DNA from: Kribbella sp. VKM Ac-2568
GTDB lineage: Bacteria; Actinomycetota; Actinomycetes; Propionibacteriales; Kribbellaceae
NCBI RefSeq assembly: GCF_004345365.1
Contig: NZ_SLVF01000006.1
Location: 434,001 to 498,000, forward strand
DNA length: 64,000 bases
Direction: 5' to 3'
The translations under genes and the position numbers were made by a program. Below are positions 8,762 to 17,265 of this stretch, piece after piece (within the stretch, counting starts at the first letter, position 1; each line of letters starts with the position of its first letter). Under the pieces are notes generated by a model. The model did not search any database. It worked only from the letters and a program-made list of their open reading frames with translations, and was not told the origin of the DNA.

Positions 8762-8784
8762 CCCCCGGTACGTCGTACCGGGGG
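8762..8784. terminator. Hairpin between converging merR-like gene and mprB
   Basis: CCCCCGGTAC (8762-8771), 3-nt loop, GTACCGGGGG (8775-8784), immediately after the merR-like stop codon. The position between convergent genes suggests a shared terminator. Confidence 0.7.
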
Positions 8785-8826
8785 CCCGCCCGCCGCACAC
8801 CGCCCCAGCTGCGGGGTCCTACGACG

Positions 8827-10605
8827 TCAGCGCGACTGGGTGGCGGCGTGGGGGAGCCAGAGGGTGAACTGGGCTCCACCGGTCGGGGCGTTGCGGGCGT
8901 AGATCATGCCGCCGTGCTGCTCGGCCGCGTGCTTCACGATCGCCAGGCCCAGCCCGGAACCCGGCCGGCTCCGCGCCTCGCTCGACCGGTAGAACCGCTC
9001 GAACACGTGCGGCAGGTCCGCGTCGGAGATCCCCGGCCCGCTGTCGGTGACGGTCAGCACGCCGTCCACCAGCCTGACGGTGACCCGCCCGACCGGTTCG
9101 CCTTCCTCGCGATCGGGCTCCGGGTTGTCCGGCACGCTGTACTTCGCGGCGTTGTCGAGCAAGTTCGTCACCGCCCGGCCGAGCAACCGCTCGTCACCCC
9201 AGACCGGGAACGGCGTCAGCTGCACGTCCCACTCCACCCCTGACGCGCGTCGCCGTACCTTGATCACGGCGTCCTCGACCACGTTCGACAGCTCGATCAG
9301 CTCCGCGTTGCGCACCTGCGGGGTGTCGCGGGCGAGCTCGGTCAGGTCGCCGATCAAAGTGGTCAGCTCGTCCATCTGGGCGCGGACGTCGTCGAGCAGT
9401 TGCTCCCGGTCCTCCGGCCGCAGGCCGCCGCGCTTGTCCGCCTGGGCGAGCAGGTCCAGGTTGGTCCGGATACTCGTCAGCGGCGTCCGCAACTCGTGCC
9501 CGGCGTCGCCGACAAGTCTTCGCTGCCGATCCTGCGACCGGGCCAGGGCAGCCAGCATCGCGTTGAATGCCACTGCCAGCCGGGAGATCTCGTCCGACCC
9601 CGTCACCGGAATCGGCTTCAGCTCCTCGGTCCGCGCGATCCGCTCCGCCGCGCTCGTCAGCCTCGCCAGGGGCCGGAGCCCGTTCTGCGCGATCGCATTA
9701 CCGGCCAGCGCGGCACCGATGACACCGAGCAGGCCCACGGCCCACAACACGATGCCCAGGTTGTGCAAGGTCCGGTCGATCGGCTTCAAGGACTGCGCGA
9801 CCACCAGCGCGGCGGGCTGGAGCTCCTCGGGTGCGCAGTTCCTCCGCTCCTGGCCCAACGGGCAGAACTGCGCCCGTACGGCGACCACGCGGTAGTGCGG
9901 GCCGTTCCGCACGCCGACGGTCCGGATGCTTGCCTCGTCACTCTGGTCCCGCGCGACCTGGAGCTCGGTCGGCCCCATCGGCGGCAGTGTGCTGTCGGCG
10001 GCCCCGATCTGCTGGCCGTTGGCCAGGTAGACCCCGAGCAGGATGTCGCTCAGGCCGAGGGCTTCCGGCGGGATCTCCTCCAGGTTGGAGAGCCTGGTGA
10101 GGACGCCGCTGCTCGCGGCCTGGCTGGCGCGGTCGACGAGGCTGGCGTCGAGGTTGCGGTACATCTGCTGCCGTACCGTCACATAGGCCGAGATGCTGAC
10201 GAAGGCGACGGCCAGGCCGACGGCCACCGCCGCGAGCAGCGTGACGCGGGCGTGCAGGCTCAGCTTGTGCAGCTTCTCCTGCCACCAGTCCTGCGTCCGC
10301 GCCGCCGTCGCGGCGACCCGGCTCGTCCCGTTCCCGTTCTCGCCGGGCTCAGGTCCAGGCTGATCCGCCTCGGCACTGCCTTCGGTCCCGTCGGGCCTTC
10401 GCCAACCCGCAGCGTCCGGCAGCCCGACGGGTGCCTGCGGACTTCCCGCTCCGTCGGGTTGGGCATAGCCCGGACCTGGGAAGGGAGCCTCCGCGCGTGG
10501 CTCGCCGGCGTACCGGTTGCGGGTGTCCGGGCCGATCTCGAGGGTTTCTTCGTCTGACTTGGTGCTGTACCGCGGGAAGTCGTCCGAGGGGGGCTGATTG
10601 CTCAC
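8827..10605 (-). CDS. mprB: MprB-like sensor histidine kinase
   Basis: 592 residues starting at GTG 10605, overlapping the mprA stop by GTGA. An unusually long Pro/Gly-rich cytoplasmic N-tail (1-115) precedes TM1 (119-142), an extracytoplasmic sensor region (about 145-280, with two Cys: QFCPLG and RRNCAPE) and TM2 (283-305). HAMP (306-358) follows, then HisKA with phospho-acceptor His370 (GDAGHELRTPLTS), and HATPase with N box (TNLLDNAAKYS), G1 (VTDSGPGISD) and G2 (GSGLGLAIVKH). It should phosphorylate the MprA-like partner in response to envelope stress, inferred from the mycobacterial system. Confidence 0.92.
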   Translation of the reverse strand: MSNQPPSDDFPRYSTKSDEETLEIGPDTRNRYAGEPRAEAPFPGPGYAQPDGAGSPQAPVGLPDAAGWRRPDGTEGSAEADQPGPEPGENGNGTSRVAATAARTQDWWQEKLHKLSLHARVTLLAAVAVGLAVAFVSISAYVTVRQQMYRNLDASLVDRASQAASSGVLTRLSNLEEIPPEALGLSDILLGVYLANGQQIGAADSTLPPMGPTELQVARDQSDEASIRTVGVRNGPHYRVVAVRAQFCPLGQERRNCAPEELQPAALVVAQSLKPIDRTLHNLGIVLWAVGLLGVIGAALAGNAIAQNGLRPLARLTSAAERIARTEELKPIPVTGSDEISRLAVAFNAMLAALARSQDRQRRLVGDAGHELRTPLTSIRTNLDLLAQADKRGGLRPEDREQLLDDVRAQMDELTTLIGDLTELARDTPQVRNAELIELSNVVEDAVIKVRRRASGVEWDVQLTPFPVWGDERLLGRAVTNLLDNAAKYSVPDNPEPDREEGEPVGRVTVRLVDGVLTVTDSGPGISDADLPHVFERFYRSSEARSRPGSGLGLAIVKHAAEQHGGMIYARNAPTGGAQFTLWLPHAATQSR

Positions 10606-11294
10606 GGTGGCGTGTCTCGCAGGACGTAGCCGATGCCGCGGACGGTGTGGATCAGCCGGGGCAGGCCGTCGACCTCGGTCTTGCGGCGCAGGTAGCCGAT
10701 GTAGACCTCGAGGGAGTTCGCCGTGGTCGGGAAGTCGTAGCCCCAGACCGCGTCCAGGATCACCGCGCGCTCGAGCACCCGGCGCGGGTTGCGGATCAGC
10801 AGTTCGAGCAGGGAGAACTCGGTCCGGGTCAGCGGGATCGGGGTCTGGCCGCGGTGCACCTCGTGCGCGTCCACGTCCACCACCAGGTCGGCGTACTGCA
10901 GGACCTCGCCGCGCTGTCCGCCCTCGCCAGGCGTCGTACTGCGGCGGAGCAGCGCGCGCAGCCGGGCCAGCAACTCCTCCAGCGCGAACGGCTTCGTCAG
11001 GTAGTCATCGCCGCCCGCGTCCAAGCCGTCGACCCGGTCCGCCACGGCGTCGCGGGCGGTGAGCACCAGGATCGGCACGTTGTTGCCCGCGGCCCGCAAG
11101 GCTTTGGTGGTCTCCAGACCGTCCAGGCGCGGCATCATCACGTCCATCACGACCACGTCGGGGTCGACGTTGCCGATCACCGCGAGTGCCTCGGCGCCGT
11201 CGGAGGCCGTCACGACCTCGAAGTCGTTGAACTCCAGCGAACGGCGCAGCGAATCCCGGACCGCCCGGTCGTCGTCCACCACCAGTACCCGCAT
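10602..11294 (-). CDS. mprA: MprA-like OmpR-family response regulator
   Basis: 230 residues from the ATG at 11294 (MRVLVVDDD). Receiver domain 1-118 with the acidic pair DDD near residue 7, phospho-acceptor Asp in VVMDVMMP (about 51), and Lys in LTKPF (about 101). The C-terminal OmpR winged helix (about 130-228) ends in RGIGYVLRDTPP. It is cotranscribed with mprB (GTGA overlap). By analogy with the mycobacterial locus it should regulate its own operon and htrA. Confidence 0.93.
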   Translation of the reverse strand: MRVLVVDDDRAVRDSLRRSLEFNDFEVVTASDGAEALAVIGNVDPDVVVMDVMMPRLDGLETTKALRAAGNNVPILVLTARDAVADRVDGLDAGGDDYLTKPFALEELLARLRALLRRSTTPGEGGQRGEVLQYADLVVDVDAHEVHRGQTPIPLTRTEFSLLELLIRNPRRVLERAVILDAVWGYDFPTTANSLEVYIGYLRRKTEVDGLPRLIHTVRGIGYVLRDTPP

Positions 11295-11433
11295 CTCGCG
11301 CTCCCGCTCCGCCTGAGTCGTCCGAACCAAACCATGAAGTGCCGCGTGTCGAGGTTATGCCGTCTGTTTGAGAATCGGCTGAGAACTCACTGATCACTCG
11401 CCCGGCGGGGTCGCGACGGCGTAGGTTTCCCGC

Positions 11434-12432
11434 GTGGACATCGTCGAATTCACGCCTGAGACAGAGCAGCTCACCTGGACCTTCGGCGGCGCCGCCCCGA
11501 TCCGCCGGGTGAAACCCGGCTCGGTGATGCGGCTGTGGACCGAGGACGCCTTCTGCGGCCGGCTCCGCAGTACCGAGGACCTCGCCAGCGCCTCGCTGAA
11601 CATGCCCTTCGTCAACCCGCAGACCGGCCCGTTCTATGTCGAGGGCGCCGAGCCGGGAGACACCCTGGTGCTGCACCTCGTCGAGCTCACCCCGGCCCGC
11701 GGCTGGGGCGCGTCCGCCACGATCCCGTTCTTCGGCGGCCTGACCAGCACCGACCGTACTGCGACCCTGCAGGACCCGTTGCCGGAGCGGACCTGGATCT
11801 ACGAGGTGGACACCGACAAGCAGACCGTCGGGTTCCGCGCCCAGGGGAGCGACCTGGAGCTCGCGCTGCCGATCGAGACGATGCTCGGCACGGTCGGGGT
11901 CGCCCCGGCGGCCGGGGAGGTCCGGTCATCGCTGGTGCCGGACACCTTCGGCGGCAACATGGACACCCCCGAGATGAGGGCGGGCGCGACCTGCTTCCTC
12001 CGGGTCAACGTCGAGGGCGCGCTCTTCTCGGTCGGCGACGGGCACTACCGCCAGGGCGAGGGCGAGTCCTGCGGTACCGCGGTCGAGGGCTCCATGAACG
12101 TCGTCCTCATCGTCGAGCTGCTGAAGACCCCGGGTCCCGCCTGGCCGCGGATCGAGAACGACGACTACCTGGCCGTGGTCGGGTCGAGCCGGCCGCTGGA
12201 GGACGCCTGGCGGGCCGGCCAGGTCGACATGGTCGGCTGGCTCGGTCAGCTGCACGGCCTCGACAAGCTCGACGCGTACCAGCTGCTCAGCCAGATCAGC
12301 GAGGTCCCACTGGCGAACGTCGTGGACGTCAACTACAGCGTGGTCACCAAGGTCCCCAAGCGCCTGGTCCCCGCCTCGGAGGTTTACAGCGGCATCCACC
12401 GCCACCTCCGCGAGATCGCCGCGACGCTCTGA
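11434..12432 (+). CDS. Acetamidase/formamidase family hydrolase
   Basis: 332 residues from GTG 11434. The sequence matches the FmdA/AmdA fold through its length: NMPFVNPQTGPFYVEGAEPGDTLVLHL at 50-80, GTVGVAP, FGGNMDTPEMRAGATCFLRVNVEGALFSVGDGH at about 170-205. The metal-site region GDGHYRQGEGE is present. It should hydrolyse short-chain amides such as formamide or acetamide; the exact substrate cannot be read from the sequence. The gene stands alone, divergent from mprA. Confidence 0.88.
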   Translation: MDIVEFTPETEQLTWTFGGAAPIRRVKPGSVMRLWTEDAFCGRLRSTEDLASASLNMPFVNPQTGPFYVEGAEPGDTLVLHLVELTPARGWGASATIPFFGGLTSTDRTATLQDPLPERTWIYEVDTDKQTVGFRAQGSDLELALPIETMLGTVGVAPAAGEVRSSLVPDTFGGNMDTPEMRAGATCFLRVNVEGALFSVGDGHYRQGEGESCGTAVEGSMNVVLIVELLKTPGPAWPRIENDDYLAVVGSSRPLEDAWRAGQVDMVGWLGQLHGLDKLDAYQLLSQISEVPLANVVDVNYSVVTKVPKRLVPASEVYSGIHRHLREIAATL

Positions 12433-12441
12433 ACCTCATCG

Positions 12442-13413
12442 TCACGCAGAGGTGACGTCCTCGGCGAAACGCTGCAGCGGTTCGTGGTCGTAGGCGACGC
12501 CGGGGATGTAGGCGATCACGTACTCGATGCCCGCTTCCTCCAACTGCTCGAGGTGTGCGCTGATCTGCTTCGCGGTCGCGATCGACGCCCGGCCGCCCGG
12601 CAATCCACCGCCGGCGCCGATCTCGGTGAACTCGTCGAGGCTGTAGCGGCCGCGCGCCTTCTCCGTCGCGGTGATTGGATCGGCCCCGGCCTCGATCGGG
12701 AAGACGTTGATGCTGGTCGACTTCACGATCTCGTCGTAGTCGCGGCCGACCACCTCGCAGTGCTCCCGTAGTACGGACAGCTTGTGCCTGATCGTCTCGA
12801 CGTTCCCGGTGCCGAAGTTGCAGGCGTCGCCGTACTGCGCGACGAGGCGGAGGGTCACCTTCTCGCCGCCACCGCCGATCCACAGGGGTGGCTTGCGGCG
12901 CGGTTCCACGAACGGCTTGTCGACCGAGTGGTACTTGCCTTCGAAGATCACGTCCTCCTCGGTCCAGAGCCGGTGGATCAGTTCGACGGACTCCTTGAAC
13001 GACCCCATCCGGTCCTTGAGGTCGGTCCAGGGATAGCCGTACGCCTTCCACTCGTGATCCGACCAGCCCGCGCCGAGTCCGGCGTACAGGCGTCCGTGGC
13101 TGGCGACATCCACGGTGGCGGCGATCTTCGCGTAGAGGGCGGGGTTGCGGTAGCCGTTGCAGCCGACCATCTGGCCGATGTTCACCCGGCGGGTGTCGCG
13201 GGCCAGCGCGGCGGTCGCGGTCCAGGCCTCGAACACCGTCTCGCGCACCGGTTCCGGCACCGTGTGGAAGTGGTCGAACAGCCAGATCGAGTCCCACGGC
13301 CCGGCATCGGCCGCGCTGGCAACCGCCGTCATCGCCTCCCACTGCTCGACGGGATCCGCGATCTCGACCAGATCCATCCGCCAGCCCTGCGGTACGAACA
13401 CTCCGAACCTCAT
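12442..13413 (-). CDS. F420-type LLM-class oxidoreductase
   Basis: 323 residues from ATG 13413 (MRFGVFVPQGW), overlapping the stop of the upstream exporter gene by ATGA. Luciferase-like monooxygenase TIM barrel with motifs AGPWDSIWLFDHFHT, TRRVNIGQMVGCNGYRNPALYAKIAATVD, GRLYAGLGAGWSDHEWKAYGYPW and PLWIGGGGEKVTLRLVAQYGDACNF. These are typical of the F420-dependent TIGR03560-like group. Substrate unknown. The coupled transcription with a DMT exporter suggests a joint detoxification or metabolite-export role. Confidence 0.88.
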   Translation of the reverse strand: MRFGVFVPQGWRMDLVEIADPVEQWEAMTAVASAADAGPWDSIWLFDHFHTVPEPVRETVFEAWTATAALARDTRRVNIGQMVGCNGYRNPALYAKIAATVDVASHGRLYAGLGAGWSDHEWKAYGYPWTDLKDRMGSFKESVELIHRLWTEEDVIFEGKYHSVDKPFVEPRRKPPLWIGGGGEKVTLRLVAQYGDACNFGTGNVETIRHKLSVLREHCEVVGRDYDEIVKSTSINVFPIEAGADPITATEKARGRYSLDEFTEIGAGGGLPGGRASIATAKQISAHLEQLEEAGIEYVIAYIPGVAYDHEPLQRFAEDVTSA

Positions 13414-14372
13414 CGCGCTGCGCTCGCTTCCTTGGTCTCTTGGCTCTGCAGTTCTTCCGTACTCCGTCCGCGGCGCCGGGAGATCGCCACGCCGGTCAGG
13501 CACAACGCGCCACCGGCGATCGCCAGCCCGGCCGGGGTCTCACCGAGGAACAGCCAGGCGAGCCCGATCGCGACCACCGGCACCAGGTACGTCGTGGCGC
13601 CCATCCGGCCGGCACTGGTCCGCCGGAGGGCGAAGGCCCAGGTGGTGAAGCCGAGCGCGGTCGGGAAGGCGCCCAGGTAGACGACCCACCAGATCGCCGA
13701 GGCGTCGGCCGTGCGGAGTTCGTCGATCAGCGCGGGGGCGAACGGCAGGCAGACGACCGCGCCGATCGTGCAGGCGAGCCAGGTCACCTGGGCGGCGGGG
13801 AGTCTGCTCAGCAAGGGCTTCTGGGTCACCACGCCGACGGCGTACGAGATGGCTGCTGTCACGCAGAGCACGACACCCCAGGTCTCCGCGCGGCCGGTCG
13901 AGGTCGACGTACCGATCAGGATGACGCCGCCGAAGGCGACGAGGCTGCCGATCACCAACTGCTTGGGGAAGCCTTCGCCGAGGGTCAGGCCGGCGAGCAA
14001 GGCGATCAGCACCGGCGCGATGTGCACGAGCATCGCCGCGGTCCCGGCGTCGAGGCGACGCTCGGCTTCGTTGAGGGCGAGGTTGTAGACGCCGAACCAG
14101 AGCAGACCGCAGGCCAGCAGAGGAACCCAGTCGCGACGGCCCGGCCACTGCCGCTGACCGGGTTGCTGTCCTGCCTGCTGTGGACGGCGTCCGAGGAGAA
14201 GGAAAGCTCCGAGGAGCACGCTGCCGACCAGGAGGCGAGCCAGCGACAAGGCGCCGGCGGAGAAGTCGCTGCCGACGTGCCGGATCGCCACGAAGGCGGA
14301 GGCCCAGAGAACCACCGTCACCGCGGCTGCCCCGGTCGCGAGCAGGCTCTTGGGTTCCATTGGAGTCGTCAC
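13410..14372 (-). CDS. EamA/DMT family transporter
   Basis: 320 residues from GTG 14372; an ATG lies five codons in. About ten membrane helices in two EamA repeats (LWASAFVAIRHVGSDFSAGALSLARLLVGSVLLG in the first, GATTYLVPVVAIGLAWLFLGETPAGLAIAGGALCLTGVAIS in the second). It should export a small metabolite. It is first in a two-gene operon with the LLM oxidoreductase and divergent from an Lrp/AsnC regulator, a common arrangement for amino-acid-responsive exporters. Confidence 0.9.
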   Translation of the reverse strand: MTTPMEPKSLLATGAAAVTVVLWASAFVAIRHVGSDFSAGALSLARLLVGSVLLGAFLLLGRRPQQAGQQPGQRQWPGRRDWVPLLACGLLWFGVYNLALNEAERRLDAGTAAMLVHIAPVLIALLAGLTLGEGFPKQLVIGSLVAFGGVILIGTSTSTGRAETWGVVLCVTAAISYAVGVVTQKPLLSRLPAAQVTWLACTIGAVVCLPFAPALIDELRTADASAIWWVVYLGAFPTALGFTTWAFALRRTSAGRMGATTYLVPVVAIGLAWLFLGETPAGLAIAGGALCLTGVAISRRRGRSTEELQSQETKEASAAR

Positions 14373-14388
14373 TCTGGTTAGCCTAGAA

Positions 14389-14409
14389 ATGGGCTCACTT
14401 GTTTCCCAT
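14389..14409. promoter_or_regulatory. Candidate operator between EamA and AsnC genes
   Basis: Inverted repeat ATGGG (14389-14393) and CCCAT (14405-14409) with an 11-nt A/T-richer spacer in the divergent promoter region. It would suit binding by the adjacent Lrp/AsnC protein. Inference only. Confidence 0.35.
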
Positions 14410-14435
14410 GGCGAAATGACTTGGATGGGCGCCTC

Positions 14436-14948
14436 ATGCTTTCCGGAATGAACGCAGAATCAGCTGCCGGCCTTCAGAGTGAGAAACCGCTACTGGACGA
14501 GCTCAACGTCCGGCTGCTGAGGGAACTGACGGACGACCCCCGGCTGCGGACGACCGAGCTGGCCAGGCGACTCGGGGTCTCCGCGCCGACTGTTCGCGAG
14601 CGCGTCACGCGGCTGGAGGAGTCCGGCGTGATCCGCGGCTACCGCCTGGACATCGACCCCGCCGCACTCGGGCTACCGGTCGCCGCATGGGTGCGCCTAC
14701 GCCCCGGTCCTGGTCAGATCCCCCGGATCATCGAGTTGGCCGGCCGTACTCCGGAGGTGGTCGAGTGCCACCGCATCTCCGGCGAGGACTGCTTCCTGAT
14801 GCGCGTCCAGGTCCACGCCATCTCCGGCCTCGAGGACGTCCTCGACAAGTTCCTGGTCCACGGCCAGACCACCAGCTCCTTCATCGTCTCCACTCCCATC
14901 GAACCCCGGCCGGGCCCGCTCCCACCCAATAGCCAGACCGCGGGGTGA
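14436..14948 (+). CDS. Lrp/AsnC family transcriptional regulator
   Basis: 170 residues from ATG 14436; ATG 14448 is nearly as likely, since neither has a strong SD. HTH at about residues 22-70 (LDELNVRLLRELTDD, TTELARRLGVSAPTVRERVTRLEESGVIRGYRLDIDP), then a RAM/ligand domain (about 80-150) with VVECHRISGEDCFLMRV. It should bind an amino acid or similar ligand and control the divergent exporter operon. Confidence 0.9.
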   Translation: MLSGMNAESAAGLQSEKPLLDELNVRLLRELTDDPRLRTTELARRLGVSAPTVRERVTRLEESGVIRGYRLDIDPAALGLPVAAWVRLRPGPGQIPRIIELAGRTPEVVECHRISGEDCFLMRVQVHAISGLEDVLDKFLVHGQTTSSFIVSTPIEPRPGPLPPNSQTAG

Positions 14949-15026
14949 ACCCCCGACCAGCGTCGGGAGTGGTCTGCATCACTACGCTGGAGGCGACTTC
15001 AGCGACCTCCGGAAGGACCCTGACCC

Positions 15027-16238
15027 ATGGCTGCCGACAAGCCTGTCCGCAGAGTTGCCCTGCTCACCGCCGGCGGGCTCGCGCCCTGCCTGTCGTCCGC
15101 CGTCGGCGGGCTGATCGAGCGCTACACCGAAGTGGCGCCCGACGTGGAGATCATCGCCTACCTGAACGGGTACCACGGTCTGCTCAGCGGCCGGCACCTC
15201 GACGTCACGCCTGAGGTGCGGGCGAAGGCCGGGCTGCTGCACAAGTTCGGCGGCAGCCCGATCGGCAACAGCCGGGTGAAGCTGACGAACACCGCCGACC
15301 TGGTCAAGCGCGGCCTGATCGCGGACGGGCAGAACGCCCTCCAGGTCGCGGCCGAGCGCCTCGTCGCGGACGGCGTCGACGTGCTGCACACCATCGGCGG
15401 CGACGACACCAACACCACGGCCGCCGACCTCGCGGCGTACCTGCACGAGCACGACTACGACCTGACCGTGGTCGGGCTGCCGAAGACGATCGACAACGAC
15501 GTGATCCCGATCCGGCAGAGCCTGGGTGCGTGGACGGCGGCCGAGCAGGGCGCGGTCTTCGCCCGCAACATCATCGCCGAGCACAGCTCGAACCCCCGGA
15601 TGCTCGTCGTCCACGAGGTGATGGGCCGCAACTGCGGATGGTTGACCGCGGCAACGGCCCGGGAGTACCGCGGCTGGCTGACGGAGCAGGAGTGGAGCCC
15701 GGCCATCGGGCTGGACCAGAAGCGTTGGGACGTGCACGCGGTGTACGTGCCTGAGGCAACGATCGACCTGGACGCCGAGGCCGAGCGGCTGAAGGCCGTG
15801 ATGGACGAGAACGACTGCGTCAACATCTTCCTGTCCGAGGGCGCGGGCGTGCCGTCGATCGTGGCCGAGATGGAGGCCCGCGGCGAGGAGGTCGGCCGGG
15901 ACCCGTTCGGTCACGTCAAGCTGGACACGATCAACCCGGGCGCGTGGTTCGCCAAGCAGTTCGCCGAGCGGATCGGCGCGGAGAAGACGATGGTGCAGAA
16001 GAGCGGGTACTTCAGCCGCTCGGCCGCCGCGAACGACCGCGACCTGGCGCTGATCAAGGAGTGCGCCGACTTCGCGGTGGACGCGGCCCTGCGCGGCGAG
16101 AGCGGCGTCGTCGGTCACGACGAGGAGCGAGGCGACGAGCTCCGCGCCATCGAGTTCCCGAGAATCGCCGGCGGCAAGGAGTTCGACCCCGCCGTCGACT
16201 GGTTCACCGCCCTCCTCGCGGAGATCGGCCAGGCCTGA
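15027..16238 (+). CDS. pfp: Pyrophosphate-dependent 6-phosphofructokinase
   Basis: 403 residues, ATG 15027 with AGGA upstream. Phosphofructokinase fold; the phosphate-donor loop is GGDDTNT (124-130). The second Asp in GGDD, where ATP-PFKs have Gly, marks PPi dependence. The catalytic region PKTIDNDV (152-159) and the substrate motif MGRNCGWLTA are intact. It interconverts fructose 6-phosphate and fructose 1,6-bisphosphate with PPi in glycolysis/gluconeogenesis. It stands alone and converges with the phosphatase gene. Confidence 0.93.
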   Translation: MAADKPVRRVALLTAGGLAPCLSSAVGGLIERYTEVAPDVEIIAYLNGYHGLLSGRHLDVTPEVRAKAGLLHKFGGSPIGNSRVKLTNTADLVKRGLIADGQNALQVAAERLVADGVDVLHTIGGDDTNTTAADLAAYLHEHDYDLTVVGLPKTIDNDVIPIRQSLGAWTAAEQGAVFARNIIAEHSSNPRMLVVHEVMGRNCGWLTAATAREYRGWLTEQEWSPAIGLDQKRWDVHAVYVPEATIDLDAEAERLKAVMDENDCVNIFLSEGAGVPSIVAEMEARGEEVGRDPFGHVKLDTINPGAWFAKQFAERIGAEKTMVQKSGYFSRSAAANDRDLALIKECADFAVDAALRGESGVVGHDEERGDELRAIEFPRIAGGKEFDPAVDWFTALLAEIGQA

Positions 16239-16257
16239 CCTCACCGGACAAACAAGA

Positions 16258-16286
16258 AGCCCCGAGCCCACCAAAGGCTCGGGGCT
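16258..16286. terminator. Bidirectional terminator between pfp and phosphatase gene
   Basis: AGCCCCGAGCC (16258-16268), 7-nt loop, GGCTCGGGGCT (16276-16286), an 11-bp perfect stem. The minus-strand exit is T-rich (TTCTTGTTTG), so it serves the phosphatase best and is also suitably placed for pfp. Confidence 0.85.
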
Positions 16287-16295
16287 CCTGCACGA

Positions 16296-16751
16296 TCAAT
16301 CCTTCAGCCGCCCGACCCACACATCGGCGGCCTTCTCGATCTGGTCGAGCACGTCGTCGAACCCGCGATCGTCCCCGTAGTACGGATCCGGTACGTCGGT
16401 CTCCGCGAACAGTTCCACCGGTACCGCGAGGTCGGCTCCGCCGCGCCGCCGCAGCGCGGAGAGGTGTCCGGAGTCCATCGCCAGCACGAGATCGCGCGCC
16501 GCGAACCAGCCGCTGTGGAACTCCTGCGCCCGGTGCGCGCTCCCGTCGTACCCACGCCTGGCCAGCGCGGCCGACGCCCGGTGATCCATCGGGTCGCCGA
16601 CGTGCCAGCCGCCGGTCCCCGAACTCGTCACCACGAGGTCGTCGATCCCCGCGTCGGCGAGCTTCGCGCGCAGTACCACCTCGCCGATCGGTGACCGGCA
16701 GATGTTGCCCGTGCAGACCACCTCGACGTGCCTCACCACTGGCCTCACCAC
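16296..16751 (-). CDS. Low-molecular-weight protein-tyrosine phosphatase
   Basis: 151 residues from GTG 16751. The phosphate-binding loop CTGNICRSP (Cys13) is intact, and the general-acid Asp lies in DVPDPYYGDD (about 121-128). Full family length. It should dephosphorylate tyrosine-phosphorylated proteins or act on small phosphoesters. Five bases separate it from the upstream holin-like gene, so the two are probably cotranscribed. Confidence 0.92.
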   Translation of the reverse strand: MVRPVVRHVEVVCTGNICRSPIGEVVLRAKLADAGIDDLVVTSSGTGGWHVGDPMDHRASAALARRGYDGSAHRAQEFHSGWFAARDLVLAMDSGHLSALRRRGGADLAVPVELFAETDVPDPYYGDDRGFDDVLDQIEKAADVWVGRLKD

Positions 16752-16755
16752 GGGC

Positions 16756-17142
16756 TCACCCGATCTCGGCCTTGTCCGGCAGCACCAGGTTCAGCAGCAT
16801 GCCGACGAGCGTGATCACCAGCGAGCCGAGCAGCGCCGCGACGAACCCGTCGACGTGGAACTGCACGTCGAGCTTCCCGGTGATCCACGAGGTCAGCAGC
16901 AGCATCAGGGCGTTGATCACGAAGATCAGCAGCCCCAGCGTCAGGATGATGAACGGCAGCGACAGCAGCTTGGCGATCGGCTTCACCACCGCGTTCACGA
17001 CGCCGAAGATCGCGGCGACGATGAGCAGCGTCAGCACCCGGCGGCCGGTGGTCGCGCCTTGCAGCGTGATCCCGCCGACGACCCAGCTCGCGACGGCCAG
17101 CGCGACCGCGTTGGCCAGCAGCTTGATGATCAAGTTCTTCAT
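16756..17142 (-). CDS. Small four-helix membrane protein (phage holin superfamily IV)
   Basis: 128 residues from ATG 17142 (MKNLIIKLLANAVALAVASWVVGGITLQG). Four hydrophobic helices with VLTLLIVAAIFGVVNAVVKPIAKLLSLPFIILTLGLLIFVINALMLLLTSWI are the hallmark of the widespread chromosomal holin-like family, which is not evidence of a prophage. Role unknown, perhaps envelope stress. It is followed closely by the tyrosine phosphatase gene. Confidence 0.85.
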   Translation of the reverse strand: MKNLIIKLLANAVALAVASWVVGGITLQGATTGRRVLTLLIVAAIFGVVNAVVKPIAKLLSLPFIILTLGLLIFVINALMLLLTSWITGKLDVQFHVDGFVAALLGSLVITLVGMLLNLVLPDKAEIG

Positions 17143-17206
17143 GCCGTCGATCCTGCCACCCCGGGGTTCAACCACCCCGGGATAGCCGCGCCCGGCGAAT
17201 AACACC

Positions 17207-17245
17207 TTGACACGATAATGACCAAGTGATCTGATCATTTTCATT
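17207..17245 (+). promoter_or_regulatory. Promoter and operator of carbohydrate locus
   Basis: A -35 box TTGACA (17207-17212) and a plausible -10 TCTGAT (17230-17235) 17 bp later, with the start codon at 17266. A perfect palindrome TGATCTGATCA (17227-17237) covers the -10, and an outer repeat AATGA (17217-17221) / TCATT (17241-17245) is almost concentric. A repressor bound here would block RNA polymerase; the FCD GntR protein encoded next is the likely ligand-responsive repressor. Confidence 0.6.
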
Positions 17246-17265
17246 TCCCTGAGGAGGGCGTGAGG

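Noticed and set aside
16756..17142. Phage holin as a sign of a prophage
   Set aside because: The holin superfamily IV family is a common chromosomal actinobacterial membrane protein; no phage genes lie near.
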